Of a stretch of DNA of 31,345 bases, positions 19,329 through 28,060 are shown in pieces (within the stretch, counting starts at the first letter, position 1; each line of letters starts with the position of its first letter). The stretch spans positions 1-31,345 of the IMG/VR virus record IMGVR_UViG_3300009425_000056. One strand, given 5' to 3'. The notes below the pieces were generated by a model. The model made no database searches and was not told the DNA's origin. It worked only from the letters and a program-made list of their open reading frames with translations. The position numbers and the translations under genes are program-made. This DNA is from a virus.

Positions 19329-21650
19329 CTATTGATTTTTAAAAGTTCCATTTGCATAACCTAATGCTAAATGTTCTGTATTTGTTATTGCAACAGACTC
19401 TTCATCTACTGTTTTTGAAAATGATGAATCCGTATTTGCTACTCCAACTTTATTTGTTATATCAATATAATCTAATATTATTTCATTCCTATCACTATTA
19501 CTATTAGAATACACGTTAATACCAAATCTTCTATCAATATAATCTTCATTTTCTACATATGTATTAGTTCTTCTATGACTAGGATTTTTAAATGCTCGTA
19601 TAGTAAACCAGCACGTTTCATGAAGCCCATCTCTAGGAAGTAGTAATGTAGTTACAAGTCCAGCGGCATCTACTATAGGAGAATTTATCAGCTGGTCTAA
19701 TGAAAATTTTCCAGTAGTATTTGCCTTTAACAATTCTGTTATATCTGCTCGTTCTAAGGCTTTCTGTTTAGCATGAGCATATTTCGGACACCACGAATCT
19801 ATCTCCTTAACTCCACCAGTTGGATTTGTAGATGCATCAAACCCACCAGGCATTCCATCAGTTCCAGATGGTTGAGTAGACGGTGCATTATTAGTATATA
19901 TCCTACCACTTCCTGTGTCTAGCTTAAATCCTGCATCATCTAACATACTTTTTTGAGTAGTTGCACCAGTAAAATAAATAGTAGAAACTTGACCAGTTGT
20001 TGAGTTTCCATGAAACGAATATGTATCGCCAGGTGATATTGCTACACTACCAGCTAATAGTACTTGATTATTTCCATACACACCTCCACCAATAATCTCA
20101 ACATTATTTGCAGAGTCAAATACTCCTGCAGATCCTGACCATATTGTAGTTGAAGAAGTTACATTTCCACTTCCATTTGCCAATGTTGCAGTTAAAACTG
20201 TTCCACTAGTTCTAGTTATATTACCATCAAAATCACTGGCAGTACCTGAACTAGTACTATCAATATTTATTGATACAATACCACTTACACCAACTCCATG
20301 ACTACCAGTATAATCGTGGTATATTTCATGATATGCAGCTACATATCCAGGCGAGCTTGGTGAGCCTGATGCTGCATGACCCACTTTTCTTTCAACAATT
20401 GAAGTTATAGTTCCAACTCTGGCCAGTTGTTTAAGTACTCCCCCTGCCTTATCTATACCATCATATGTCTCTATAGTTACATCACTCGTTATTGCACTTG
20501 GGCCACAATGAGCACCAAAAATTGTTGTCGTAAATACTGTACTATTTGTGACTGCTGCTACATTCCAAAGACCATTGATTGCATTGTTACTTGCTCCCGA
20601 TATATAAACTCTATTATTCGCATCTGCCAAAAGGTGGTCTGAACTAGTTGTGAATGTTACTGACCTACCCTGACCAGCTGCCCAAGATGCTGTTCCTGCT
20701 ACTGTTTTTCTCTCATTACCACCATCAATAGTAGCCAAAGTATCATATCTCACTTCAAATAATATTGAACCAGTATGAATATCTGCTGGTGAAGTTCCCC
20801 CATTATGATACGATCCTCCTACAGTATATTGTTCAGATGTTTGATTTACAGCTGCCAGAGCATAGCCCGTGTCGCCAGGCCCAGACTCTTCGCCAGGGCT
20901 ACTACCAACCCCACCATTAGTCAAATAATAATAAGTGACTTGCGGTGCAGAAGAAACTCCAAATGCAGAAGTAAATATAGTTCCAGTTAAAGTCGCAGGA
21001 TTGGATGTGCCTGGAGTTGTCCCACTTGCGGGGGTTCCTGTCCATGCATTAGCTCCAGTTCCATATGTCGTACCTGGCGAAGAGTAAATGTTCATTGGAC
21101 TTATACTATAAGCATGTGTAGATTCTACATTTGCCTTCGCACCACAAAGTAAAATTCCAGCCTCTGTACTATTAGTTCCCGATTGACTATAAGATACTGG
21201 ATATGGACTATGACCAGTTCCAGCAAAATCAGTATATGTTACTGTAGTAGCTGGAGATACACCAGAAGAAAATGGTAATAATTCCCAAACTCCCCCCTCT
21301 AAACTTATATGTCCTCTGTCTACAAAAGTATAAGCAGAAATAGAAGGTGAATTATCATCTGGATTCGGTGAACCTGTCACTGCAGGAGTAAAGCTATAAT
21401 CTACATCATTAAATCTTGCAAAATATTTCCCCGCTACATAAGTTGATGGGGCTACTGCTGGGGTTGCTGGTGCCTTTCTAGAAATAGTAACTAAGTCGTT
21501 TCTTAAAATATGACTATCAGCTACTGTTATTACAATAGCAGGAGTAGCAGGAGTCCCATCACCCGCGCCTGGAGAAGACTCCGGCGTAGCTGGTGTGCCT
21601 GGTGTGCCTGAATTTAATGGTTGACCCCATATAATATTTGGTATTGCCAT
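19329..21650 (-). CDS. Unknown 773-aa structural protein between spike gp5 and PAAR tip
   Basis: I do not recognise the family. The N-terminus (MAIPNIIWGQPL) is followed by a Pro/Thr/Gly-rich linker (residues about 13-38, with GTPGTPATPE and GDGTPATPA, and again APATPAVAPS near 62). Residues about 75-590 are Ser/Gly/Thr-rich beta-type sequence. The C-terminal part (about 610-773) is more globular (SWCPKYAHAKQKALERADI, LPRDGLHETCWFTIRAF, DYIDRRFGINVYSN) and looks like the conserved core. TAGGAG lies before the ATG, 7 nt after the gp5 stop. Its place inside the spike genes suggests a hub- or spike-associated part, or a cargo carried at the tail tip. Confidence 0.75.
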   Translation of the reverse strand: MAIPNIIWGQPLNSGTPGTPATPESSPGAGDGTPATPAIVITVADSHILRNDLVTISRKAPATPAVAPSTYVAGKYFARFNDVDYSFTPAVTGSPNPDDNSPSISAYTFVDRGHISLEGGVWELLPFSSGVSPATTVTYTDFAGTGHSPYPVSYSQSGTNSTEAGILLCGAKANVESTHAYSISPMNIYSSPGTTYGTGANAWTGTPASGTTPGTSNPATLTGTIFTSAFGVSSAPQVTYYYLTNGGVGSSPGEESGPGDTGYALAAVNQTSEQYTVGGSYHNGGTSPADIHTGSILFEVRYDTLATIDGGNERKTVAGTASWAAGQGRSVTFTTSSDHLLADANNRVYISGASNNAINGLWNVAAVTNSTVFTTTIFGAHCGPSAITSDVTIETYDGIDKAGGVLKQLARVGTITSIVERKVGHAASGSPSSPGYVAAYHEIYHDYTGSHGVGVSGIVSINIDSTSSGTASDFDGNITRTSGTVLTATLANGSGNVTSSTTIWSGSAGVFDSANNVEIIGGGVYGNNQVLLAGSVAISPGDTYSFHGNSTTGQVSTIYFTGATTQKSMLDDAGFKLDTGSGRIYTNNAPSTQPSGTDGMPGGFDASTNPTGGVKEIDSWCPKYAHAKQKALERADITELLKANTTGKFSLDQLINSPIVDAAGLVTTLLLPRDGLHETCWFTIRAFKNPSHRRTNTYVENEDYIDRRFGINVYSNSNSDRNEIILDYIDITNKVGVANTDSSFSKTVDEESVAITNTEHLALGYANGTFKNQ

Positions 21651-21657
21651 ATCACTC

Positions 21658-23514
21658 CTAATTAATCATTACTAGACTACCTTTTACAGTATTAATTCCA
21701 CTAGACTCAAGGTTTAAAGTACCAGTGCCTGTCACTTTAGTAGCTGCACCTTCTACTGTAGCCATTGCCGTTCCTGCTAATTTAACCGTTATTCCTTCTA
21801 TCGTAACTCCAGCTGCATCTAGTTTTATACTAGAAAGCCCCCCCAAGTAGGAAAGTTCAATACCACTTGCACCGAGTGTTATTTCAGCAAGTCCTGCAAA
21901 AGCTTTAAGTGTAATATTTCCTAAAAAATCCATAGAAATAGCACCTATCGCTCCGGCTGGCCCTGCATTAAAATTAAAAGCTCCTGAAGCTGGACTAGAT
22001 AATACTGTTTCAAAATTAATATTTCCCATTCCTGCTGTGAAAGACCTAGCCGGAGCTCCAACAAGACCTGCAAGGTTCAAACAAGACTCTTGGACATTAT
22101 CACTAATAACAGTCATTGAACCACCAGCAGAGATTGAAGCTCCGCCAAGTGTCGCAAACCCTAATGACCCAGCCAATATATTATGAGATCCACCAGTATC
22201 CGCAGTAAAATTTCCTTTTGTCTTGACTGTGTTTTGAGCAGAAACTACTTCTTGGTGAAATGTTGACCCTCTCATAATTATTGGGCCACTACCAGCATCA
22301 ATAGTCACACCACCTTTACCCCCGATAGTTGTTTGGTCTGAAGCTGTTATAGAAATTGCTCCAGAAGAATTCATATCAACAGTTCCAGTATTATGAAAAT
22401 ATCCTGTAGAAACTATATCAAGATCATTACTTACATTAAGTAAATAATCACCCTGTACTTGTTCATAATAGTTAGACATACAAAATTTAAAATCTTGATT
22501 TGCTATCTTTGTGACTCTTTGACCCAATGAACCAATTTCTTCAAATGTTCCCATTCTATGATAACGATGAAGTCTTTCAGCACCTGGCGTATCGTCCATT
22601 TCAAAAAGATGTCCACTCTCAGATTGGTGAACATGATTATACGGATATCTTGCACCATATAAACTAATTGGCGGAGGTTCTTCCCACGTTTCTACATCTG
22701 AAGCTTTAGCTCTTCTAATATTTGAATTAAAAGCCAATCTCCATTTTTCTTTTTCTTGTAAAATTCCATCACCAGTATACAATCCAAATCCTCCCGCAAC
22801 TCCAAAAGCTCCCCTTGCAGCTCTTGGAGTAGTAGGTTCTCCAAGATAATCTTGATCTGGATATCTAGAACGAACTGCGTACTCTTTAACTATTGCTGTA
22901 AGAGTGTGTGGAACTGTTAGTTTACCATATCCCACAGATAGTGGTGATTCAGAATAATTAAATTTAGGGTTGTTAGCTTCTAAATCTTTGATTGTTTGAC
23001 CAGCTTTTAGTTCCGATTTTTTGTAGTACTCAATTGAAACTGGAGCAGTTGGTACACTTAATAAAGAACTTGCATCATTATCTAATAATGCTGCAACACC
23101 AAGTATTCCCGCTTTCTCAGCATCTGGATGTGCTGGGGGAAGTTCTTCCAATGACCTTCTTGGATCATAAAATCCCTTATTAGAATTGGGGTTAGGGGGA
23201 GTGTCGCCAGGTATGCCTCCTAAAGTTCCAAAGAAAACCCTTTCTTGAGCATCTTCACCATCACGGTAAAATCCAACAACCCATGTACCTTCCACTACAC
23301 CAGTAGGACTTATACCAACTCCTGTTTGAGCAGCAGAAGTAATCGGTTGTATTGGATAAGCCCAAGGCAATTCAATTGTGGGCATTCGTGATTTATCCTC
23401 TGTATCCCAACCAAGAATACGAACTCTACATCTTCCAAGAAACAGCGGATCAATGCGGTCTTCCACAACTCCCTGCCACCAAATAAATCCTCCCTTACCC
23501 ATAAAATTATTCAT
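21658..23514 (-). CDS. 5: Baseplate hub/spike protein gp5 (OB-fold plus beta-helix, no visible lysozyme)
   Basis: This 618-aa protein is the central membrane-piercing spike. Residues about 8-105 are the gp5-type OB-fold (WWQGVVEDRIDPLFLGRCRV, RILGWDTEDK, then GTWVVGFYRDGEDAQERVFF). Residues about 295-330 have the conserved bridge (HVHQSESGHLFEMDDTPGAE, RLHRYHRMGTFEEIG). From about 340 to the end it is repetitive beta-helix (GAISITASDQTTIGGKGGVT, IDAGSGPIIMRGS), as in the C-terminal needle of T4 gp5 and VgrG. T4 gp5 (575 aa) has a lysozyme domain between OB-fold and needle. Here residues about 110-290 show nothing like the T4-lysozyme signature. AAGGAG precedes the ATG. A hub gene lies upstream and the PAAR tip gene downstream. 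Confidence 0.9.
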   Translation of the reverse strand: MNNFMGKGGFIWWQGVVEDRIDPLFLGRCRVRILGWDTEDKSRMPTIELPWAYPIQPITSAAQTGVGISPTGVVEGTWVVGFYRDGEDAQERVFFGTLGGIPGDTPPNPNSNKGFYDPRRSLEELPPAHPDAEKAGILGVAALLDNDASSLLSVPTAPVSIEYYKKSELKAGQTIKDLEANNPKFNYSESPLSVGYGKLTVPHTLTAIVKEYAVRSRYPDQDYLGEPTTPRAARGAFGVAGGFGLYTGDGILQEKEKWRLAFNSNIRRAKASDVETWEEPPPISLYGARYPYNHVHQSESGHLFEMDDTPGAERLHRYHRMGTFEEIGSLGQRVTKIANQDFKFCMSNYYEQVQGDYLLNVSNDLDIVSTGYFHNTGTVDMNSSGAISITASDQTTIGGKGGVTIDAGSGPIIMRGSTFHQEVVSAQNTVKTKGNFTADTGGSHNILAGSLGFATLGGASISAGGSMTVISDNVQESCLNLAGLVGAPARSFTAGMGNINFETVLSSPASGAFNFNAGPAGAIGAISMDFLGNITLKAFAGLAEITLGASGIELSYLGGLSSIKLDAAGVTIEGITVKLAGTAMATVEGAATKVTGTGTLNLESSGINTVKGSLVMIN

Positions 23515-23523
23515 TATAACTCC

Positions 23524-25422
23524 TTATCTAAAACTGTCATTACCACCTCCGAGTCCACCACCAGCTGTTACATTTTGTCCAGATTTTCCATCTGGAGTTT
23601 GAATTTCTGGAACTTGTAAATCAAACCCAGTTGATGGTGTTGAAAGGTAAGAATCTTTTGAAGCTTCTATATGCATAGTATATTCAGTATCAGTTATTCT
23701 ATGTCTTATAGCAGTAATCAAATATCTACCACTATAATACTTATGCTCCTCCATTAATCCCTCATCTCTAACTTCTGCCTTTTCTGTTGGATAACTAAAA
23801 TATATAAGATCTCCCACTTCTCTTGCAGAGTCGCCCGGTACTTGAAATTCAATTATTATACTGTTCCTTTGAATTTTTTGTGAAATTCTTTTCCCCAAAA
23901 CTTCTTCTATATTTCTTTCATCTTCAGCAATACCGACAGGATCAGTTCCAGCTGGAGTCTTATTAGTTAATCCAATTCCAGCTATGATTGTCCCATTTGC
24001 TGTTGGTATAATATCCTTTACTGCACCACCGAAAAATTTACTTTTTTCTCCCCGATTTGTAGGATATAGTGAAATATGAGATTCTGGCCGATTGAGAAAA
24101 TCTGCCTGGTCTGAACATAATGCACCACCTTCAGCTGTAGTAGCCTTATCAGTTGCAACTTCTGCAGCTTCAGGTAATTTACTGGGATTTTTTTTATCTG
24201 TAGGAACACCACCAACTTCTACAGTTATGTTATCTTGTTGTGGTTTATAAAAATAATTAGCAGAATGAATAGACATATCCAATAAATTATGAGTAATAAC
24301 TCTGTTAGCATACATTCCTCCATTTAAACTGGAATAGGTATCAACTGACTTTACAACTTCAAAGCTTTGAACTGCGAACCTCTTTTGATATTCACTTTGA
24401 CCTTCAATGTTTGCTGGTTGATAAACATAAGTTGCAACGTGTGAAGGCTTATCGGGATCTGGTGGAATTGCCTGTTTATCAAAATATGGAATAAATGCAT
24501 TGGTTGAAGATTTATCAACATGACTCAATAACTCAGGAAATATTTTTTTCGTTTCATCGGTTGGCTCTACTATCTGTTGATAATTTTTAAATCCTCCTTG
24601 CATTAGAGTTTCCACAGAAATAAATCTATATCCCTTTAGAGTTTCATAAAATACAAAATTGGCGCCATTAGAATTGATATTAGAAGACTGTGCACGTTCA
24701 GTAAGAAATTTTATTGCTTTGAATGGAGTCCAATTTGGAATATGAACAGAATACAACCCTGCAGTTGGTTCTATAAGAAATTCTTTACTGGTTGGATTAC
24801 CATCTATATTTGCTTTACTAAAAGATACAAAACTCTCACAATAAATTTTTCTAGCAATATCAGCAATCGTAAGTGGAGTATTAATATTACCTTTAAATGA
24901 TTTTTGAACTTGAGTCTGTATATTTTTAACTGCTAAGTCCGAAACGAAATGAAGAGTTACTTCTCTCAGATTGTCTGAAATTTGTACCGGCGGGTCAGCT
25001 TTATATATCCTAAATCTATTGGTTATAATTTTTTCACTATTTGGTGATGGAGTAGTTGAACCAGCTGCAGGAATTGGAGCAGGTGTTACTCCTGCAGTTG
25101 AAAATTGTACTTCTAAAATCTCTTCGCCCAAAATTGGTGTACCTTCAATAAATCCTATAGCATCCGCAATAGTAACCATACCCTGAACACCTGGCCTATC
25201 TATATTTTCAAAAAAATTTAATTCTGTCCATGAAGTGGTATTAGGATTATCCAAAGATATTACATCAGCAGGTCTTTCAGATCTTCTAAGGGGAGATAAA
25301 ATACTAAGTTTTTCAATTTGATAAGACCCAATTTTGGGCAAATTACTAGGATCAAATGAAGATTCAGTATCAGTAGGAGTAAGTGTTCCACCCGCAGCTG
25401 CTTTTGTGGTAGTTCCAGCCAT
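23524..25422 (-). CDS. Baseplate hub protein, gp27-type
   Basis: This 632-aa protein starts on the last base of gp53 (TAATG). It has the layout of gp27/gpD-type hub proteins that form the ring between tail tube and spike. Residues about 30-110 form a first beta domain (SYQIEKLSILSPL, TSWTELNFFENI). Residues about 155-290 contain helix-strand units (TPLTIADIARKIYCESF, WTPFKAIKFLTERAQ, FVFYETLKGYRFISVETLM) much like hub proteins. A final beta domain holds IIIEFQVPGDSAREVGDLIY, RYLITAIRHRITDTEYTMHI and EASKDSYL, typical of gp27/VgrG. It is longer than T4 gp27 (391 aa), with Pro/Gly/Thr-rich ends. Role is inferred from these segments and from its place directly upstream of gp5. Confidence 0.75.
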   Translation of the reverse strand: MAGTTTKAAAGGTLTPTDTESSFDPSNLPKIGSYQIEKLSILSPLRRSERPADVISLDNPNTTSWTELNFFENIDRPGVQGMVTIADAIGFIEGTPILGEEILEVQFSTAGVTPAPIPAAGSTTPSPNSEKIITNRFRIYKADPPVQISDNLREVTLHFVSDLAVKNIQTQVQKSFKGNINTPLTIADIARKIYCESFVSFSKANIDGNPTSKEFLIEPTAGLYSVHIPNWTPFKAIKFLTERAQSSNINSNGANFVFYETLKGYRFISVETLMQGGFKNYQQIVEPTDETKKIFPELLSHVDKSSTNAFIPYFDKQAIPPDPDKPSHVATYVYQPANIEGQSEYQKRFAVQSFEVVKSVDTYSSLNGGMYANRVITHNLLDMSIHSANYFYKPQQDNITVEVGGVPTDKKNPSKLPEAAEVATDKATTAEGGALCSDQADFLNRPESHISLYPTNRGEKSKFFGGAVKDIIPTANGTIIAGIGLTNKTPAGTDPVGIAEDERNIEEVLGKRISQKIQRNSIIIEFQVPGDSAREVGDLIYFSYPTEKAEVRDEGLMEEHKYYSGRYLITAIRHRITDTEYTMHIEASKDSYLSTPSTGFDLQVPEIQTPDGKSGQNVTAGGGLGGGNDSFR

Positions 25423-26006
25423 TATCTAAACATCCCTCTTGATTCTGTAAGAACTTGAGATGCATATAATGGTTGAATTAGTTGAATCTTTCTATGACTT
25501 TCATTTAAATCTAATTCATATTCATAAGCATAGATTATTCTTTTAAAGTCTTCATTAATTGTAAGATATGTAGCATAATCAACTTCTACAAATTGTTCTA
25601 GTATGGGGTCTGAAGTTCCTGTGACCTCTACTCTTCCAGACCAAATATATTCATAATGATGTATAGTCGTTTTTGCAATTGCAACTGAACCATATTTGTT
25701 ATCTAGAAACTTACGGAAAAGTGCGGTGGTCAAAGGCCATTCCCAAACAGGATCAAGAATATTATTCACCAAAAATATTGTCCAAGTAAATTTAGTATCG
25801 CCATATACTTGATATGACAAAGTATCTGCTCGTGTAATATTATCTGGAACAACATAAGGATAATATATTGAAATATCTTTCTTTACAGCATCTTTCAACT
25901 TTTGTCTAATTAATAAATTAGTTCCAACAGTATAATTGGGAGATGTAGAATTAGTTCCATGAATATCATACAATATTTTTGGAAAATTGGAAAAATATTC
26001 TGACAT
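25422..26006 (-). CDS. 53: Baseplate wedge protein gp53
   Basis: This 194-aa protein is nearly the length of T4 gp53 (196 aa), the wedge subunit that clamps onto the gp6-gp25 core. The conserved features are the start MSEYFSNFPKILYDIHG, the helix LKDAVKKDISIYYPYVV, the segment ADTLSYQVYGDTKFTWTIFL followed by VNNILDPVWEWPL, and a Tyr/Glu-rich C-terminus ending ESRGMFR. It overlaps the genes on both sides by one base (TAATG). In T4 the order is also gp53 then gp5; here a gp27-type hub gene is inserted between them. Confidence 0.92.
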   Translation of the reverse strand: MSEYFSNFPKILYDIHGTNSTSPNYTVGTNLLIRQKLKDAVKKDISIYYPYVVPDNITRADTLSYQVYGDTKFTWTIFLVNNILDPVWEWPLTTALFRKFLDNKYGSVAIAKTTIHHYEYIWSGRVEVTGTSDPILEQFVEVDYATYLTINEDFKRIIYAYEYELDLNESHRKIQLIQPLYASQVLTESRGMFR

Positions 26007-26971
26007 TAGTATCCTTTTGCTATATCGTTTCTTGTTACGAGAGTAGTTTCTTTAAACTTTAATGCTAAAGTTGTAGTCACAGGAACACCATCACCAGAAC
26101 CCCGAAAAAATGCAGGTGCACTTGAAGTTGTAAAATCTGTGTCTAAATTTTCAAGGAAACATTTACCTATTAGAAATAAAGCTGGTTTTTTACCTGATGC
26201 AGATGGTTTCTTTACCCCCTTTCCATTTGCTCGTAATTCTATTTTCCATTCATCGGGATATGTAAAAGAAGAAGAACCAGTTGAGGCTGCACCACCAGAA
26301 GTTGTTTGACTTCCATCTGGTGTTACTCCATTGATGCCTGGATGCATATGAAACTTAAAAAAGTATACTATCTCTGCAATCATATCAGCTTCTGCTTCAT
26401 TTTCAGGCATCATTGTAAAAGTATAACCAAAATTCCTAAATCCGCCAGGGCCTTGATATACTACAGCCTTATGTGGATTCCTAACTTGTCCCAATACATT
26501 TTGTAATGCAGAAGTTGCTCCACCCAGAGCTCCACCAAACATTCCCGATACTGAATCTCTTGTCGCTTTTGCTGTAGATTCTTTTAGTGCGGCTGCCACT
26601 CTTCCACCTGCATCACCCCCTAAAGCGCTTTCCATTGTTTTCCTCATACGAAGTACAGATGCATCACTACCACTACCCATTTGTCTAGCTAAATCTTGTG
26701 CTTTTCCAGAATCCATTCCACTAACCAAATTTCCCATAGCTCCTAATTCTACATCTCCATAAGTTTGACCATAAGTAGTTTTTAGAGCTTCAGCTGGCAT
26801 ATATAAAGTTACTGTCCCATTTGGAGCAGTCTTACCATTACTAGGGTTATACTTTTGAGCCGTAAATGTAATTCGGTGTTTATATTCCGACGCCGAAGCA
26901 GTACCAATATTTAAAGGAAATTTTAAATTCGATGGCCCAGTGGCATTTGAGGGATTGGGGGCTATAGACAT
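26006..26971 (-). CDS. 48: Baseplate tail-tube cap protein gp48
   Basis: This 321-aa protein (T4 gp48 is 364 aa) resembles gp48, which sits on the hub and starts the tail tube with gp54. Supporting segments are FPLNIGTASASEYKHRITFT, VTLYMPAEALKTTYGQTYGD, a Gly/Ala-rich helical middle (about 95-165), and RNFGYTFTMMPENEAEADMI continuing with VYFFKFHMHPG. The C-terminus (LIGKCFLENLDTDFT, VTTTLALKFKETTLVTRNDI) is the tube-like closing fold. GGAGA lies 7 nt before the ATG. It is the first gene of the leftward operon, with a late-promoter octamer 34 nt upstream. gp54 is the main alternative name, but the tube-like gene on the other strand fits gp54 better. Confidence 0.85.
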   Translation of the reverse strand: MSIAPNPSNATGPSNLKFPLNIGTASASEYKHRITFTAQKYNPSNGKTAPNGTVTLYMPAEALKTTYGQTYGDVELGAMGNLVSGMDSGKAQDLARQMGSGSDASVLRMRKTMESALGGDAGGRVAAALKESTAKATRDSVSGMFGGALGGATSALQNVLGQVRNPHKAVVYQGPGGFRNFGYTFTMMPENEAEADMIAEIVYFFKFHMHPGINGVTPDGSQTTSGGAASTGSSSFTYPDEWKIELRANGKGVKKPSASGKKPALFLIGKCFLENLDTDFTTSSAPAFFRGSGDGVPVTTTLALKFKETTLVTRNDIAKGY

Positions 26972-26999
26972 AATTTGTTCTCCAAGAGATTTTTAGTTA

Positions 27000-27007
27000 T
27001 ATAGATA
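27000..27007 (+). promoter_or_regulatory. Possible late promoter variant for gp4
   Basis: The plus strand reads TATAGATA, one base off the T4 late octamer. It ends only 5 nt before the gp4 ATG, so a transcript from here would be leaderless or start inside gp4. It partly overlaps the minus-strand octamer. No Shine-Dalgarno sequence is visible for gp4. Confidence 0.25.
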
Positions 27008-27013
27008 TTTATA
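27006..27013 (-). promoter_or_regulatory. T4-type late promoter (TATAAATA) for the leftward baseplate operon
   Basis: The minus strand reads TATAAATA, an exact match to the T4 late-promoter -10 octamer used by the gp55 sigma with the gp45 sliding clamp. It lies in the 41-bp gap between divergent gp48 and gp4. Transcription would begin about 6-7 nt downstream and leave a leader of roughly 28 nt carrying the GGAGA of gp48. The match overlaps the first base of the gp4 ATG on the other strand. Confidence 0.7.
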
Positions 27014-27462
27014 TGAGTTATAGAGGAAAGTTTAAGCCCAGAAACATATCAAAATATAAAGGTGATTACACTGCCATAACCTATCGTTCTTCATGGGAAT
27101 TGAAGTTCATGGGCTATCTAGATAAGAATCCAGATATACTAAGATGGTCTAGTGAAGAAATAGTTATTCCTTATCGTTCACCCATTGATGGAAAGAGACA
27201 TCGTTACTTTCCTGACTTTTGGATTAAAGTCCAAAAAGCAAACGGAACTATTGAAGAAAGTCTTATAGAAATAAAACCAAAAAGTCAATGTTCTCCACCA
27301 AGAGGTGCTCCACCCAAAGATGGTAGAAAAAGAAGAAGATTCATACGAGAAGTAAAAACGTGGGGAAGAAATGAAGCTAAATGGAAAGCTGCTAAATCCT
27401 ATTGTGATGATAGAAACTGGAAATGGACAATATTAACTGAAGACAATTTGACTAAATATTGA
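27013..27462 (+). CDS. 4: Head completion protein gp4 (TnsA/PD-(D/E)XK nuclease fold)
   Basis: This 149-aa protein matches gp4 (also called gp50/65), which in T4-like phages acts on filled heads before tail joining. The start MSYRGKFKPRNISKYKGDYT and the sequence TYRSSWELKFMGYLDKNP are characteristic. Residues E29, D68 (RYFPDFW) and E86-x-K88 (LIEIKPK) lie in the E-D-ExK pattern of TnsA-like endonucleases, so the nuclease site looks intact. A basic stretch follows (GRKRRRF, 104-110), then a helix and a final strand (WKWTILTEDNLTKY). It is the first gene of the rightward block. There is no visible Shine-Dalgarno, but the N-terminus agrees with the family, so the start is kept. Confidence 0.92.
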   Translation: MSYRGKFKPRNISKYKGDYTAITYRSSWELKFMGYLDKNPDILRWSSEEIVIPYRSPIDGKRHRYFPDFWIKVQKANGTIEESLIEIKPKSQCSPPRGAPPKDGRKRRRFIREVKTWGRNEAKWKAAKSYCDDRNWKWTILTEDNLTKY

Positions 27463-27463
27463 T

Positions 27464-28060
27464 ATGGCTGAAGAAGAACAAAGTTATTTAGATAAATTAA
27501 AGAGTGCAATAGGTACAAGTACCGCTGGAGCGAAAGCTAGAGCAGCAGGGGATTGGTTTAAAGAGAAGGCTAAACAGGCTGGTGCGAGTGCTCGTATGAG
27601 AGTAGTCACACCTAAAGGACTTCTGCAAAAACAACCCGATAGTAACATCATGCTTGGAAATATGTTTTTCTATAAGTATGACCCAAAGTTTGCTGGAAAA
27701 TTACCTTATTGGGATATGTATCCTTTAGTGTTTCCATTTGAGAAAACTAAAGGTGGTTTCTTTGGATTGAATTTACATTATATTCCTCCAAGACATAGAG
27801 CTGTATTGATGGATGAACTTAAATCAAATACTAATAACAATAAATTTGATGAAACTACAAGATTAAATTTAGATTATGATTTATTGAAACAATATGGTAG
27901 AGCAATTCCTTGTGTAAAAAGGTATCTAGGCTCTCAAGTGAGGTCTGCAACAGTTCGTATAGATGCGGATGAGTGGGAAATAGCAATCTTTCTACCAGTA
28001 GAGAGATTCCAGAAAGAAAGTAAAGACACAGTTTGGAAAGATAGCAAAAGGTATTACTAA
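27464..28060 (+). CDS. Conserved T4-like phage protein of unknown role (198 aa)
   Basis: The protein has a charged helical N-terminus (residues 1-45, SYLDKLKSAI, AGDWFKEKAKQAGASARMRV) and then a conserved-looking core: SNIMLGNMFFYKYDPKFAGK, LPYWDMYPLVFPFE, GGFFGLNLHYIPPRHRAVLM. Such YDPK...YWDxxPLVFPF...GLNxHYxPP sequences are widespread in T4-like phages as I remember them, but I cannot attach a firm gene name. DNA end protector gp2 is one possibility, since T4 gp2 is next to gp4, but this is unproven. The C-terminus (ATVRIDADEWEIAIFLPVER) is beta-type. The gene starts one base after gp4 and overlaps the tube-like gene by one base, so it is in the same operon. Confidence 0.7.
   Translation: MAEEEQSYLDKLKSAIGTSTAGAKARAAGDWFKEKAKQAGASARMRVVTPKGLLQKQPDSNIMLGNMFFYKYDPKFAGKLPYWDMYPLVFPFEKTKGGFFGLNLHYIPPRHRAVLMDELKSNTNNNKFDETTRLNLDYDLLKQYGRAIPCVKRYLGSQVRSATVRIDADEWEIAIFLPVERFQKESKDTVWKDSKRYY

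Noticed and set aside
27464-28060. Naming this gene gp2 or gp3
   Set aside because: Position beside gp4 hints at gp2, but I cannot confirm it from the sequence; left unnamed.
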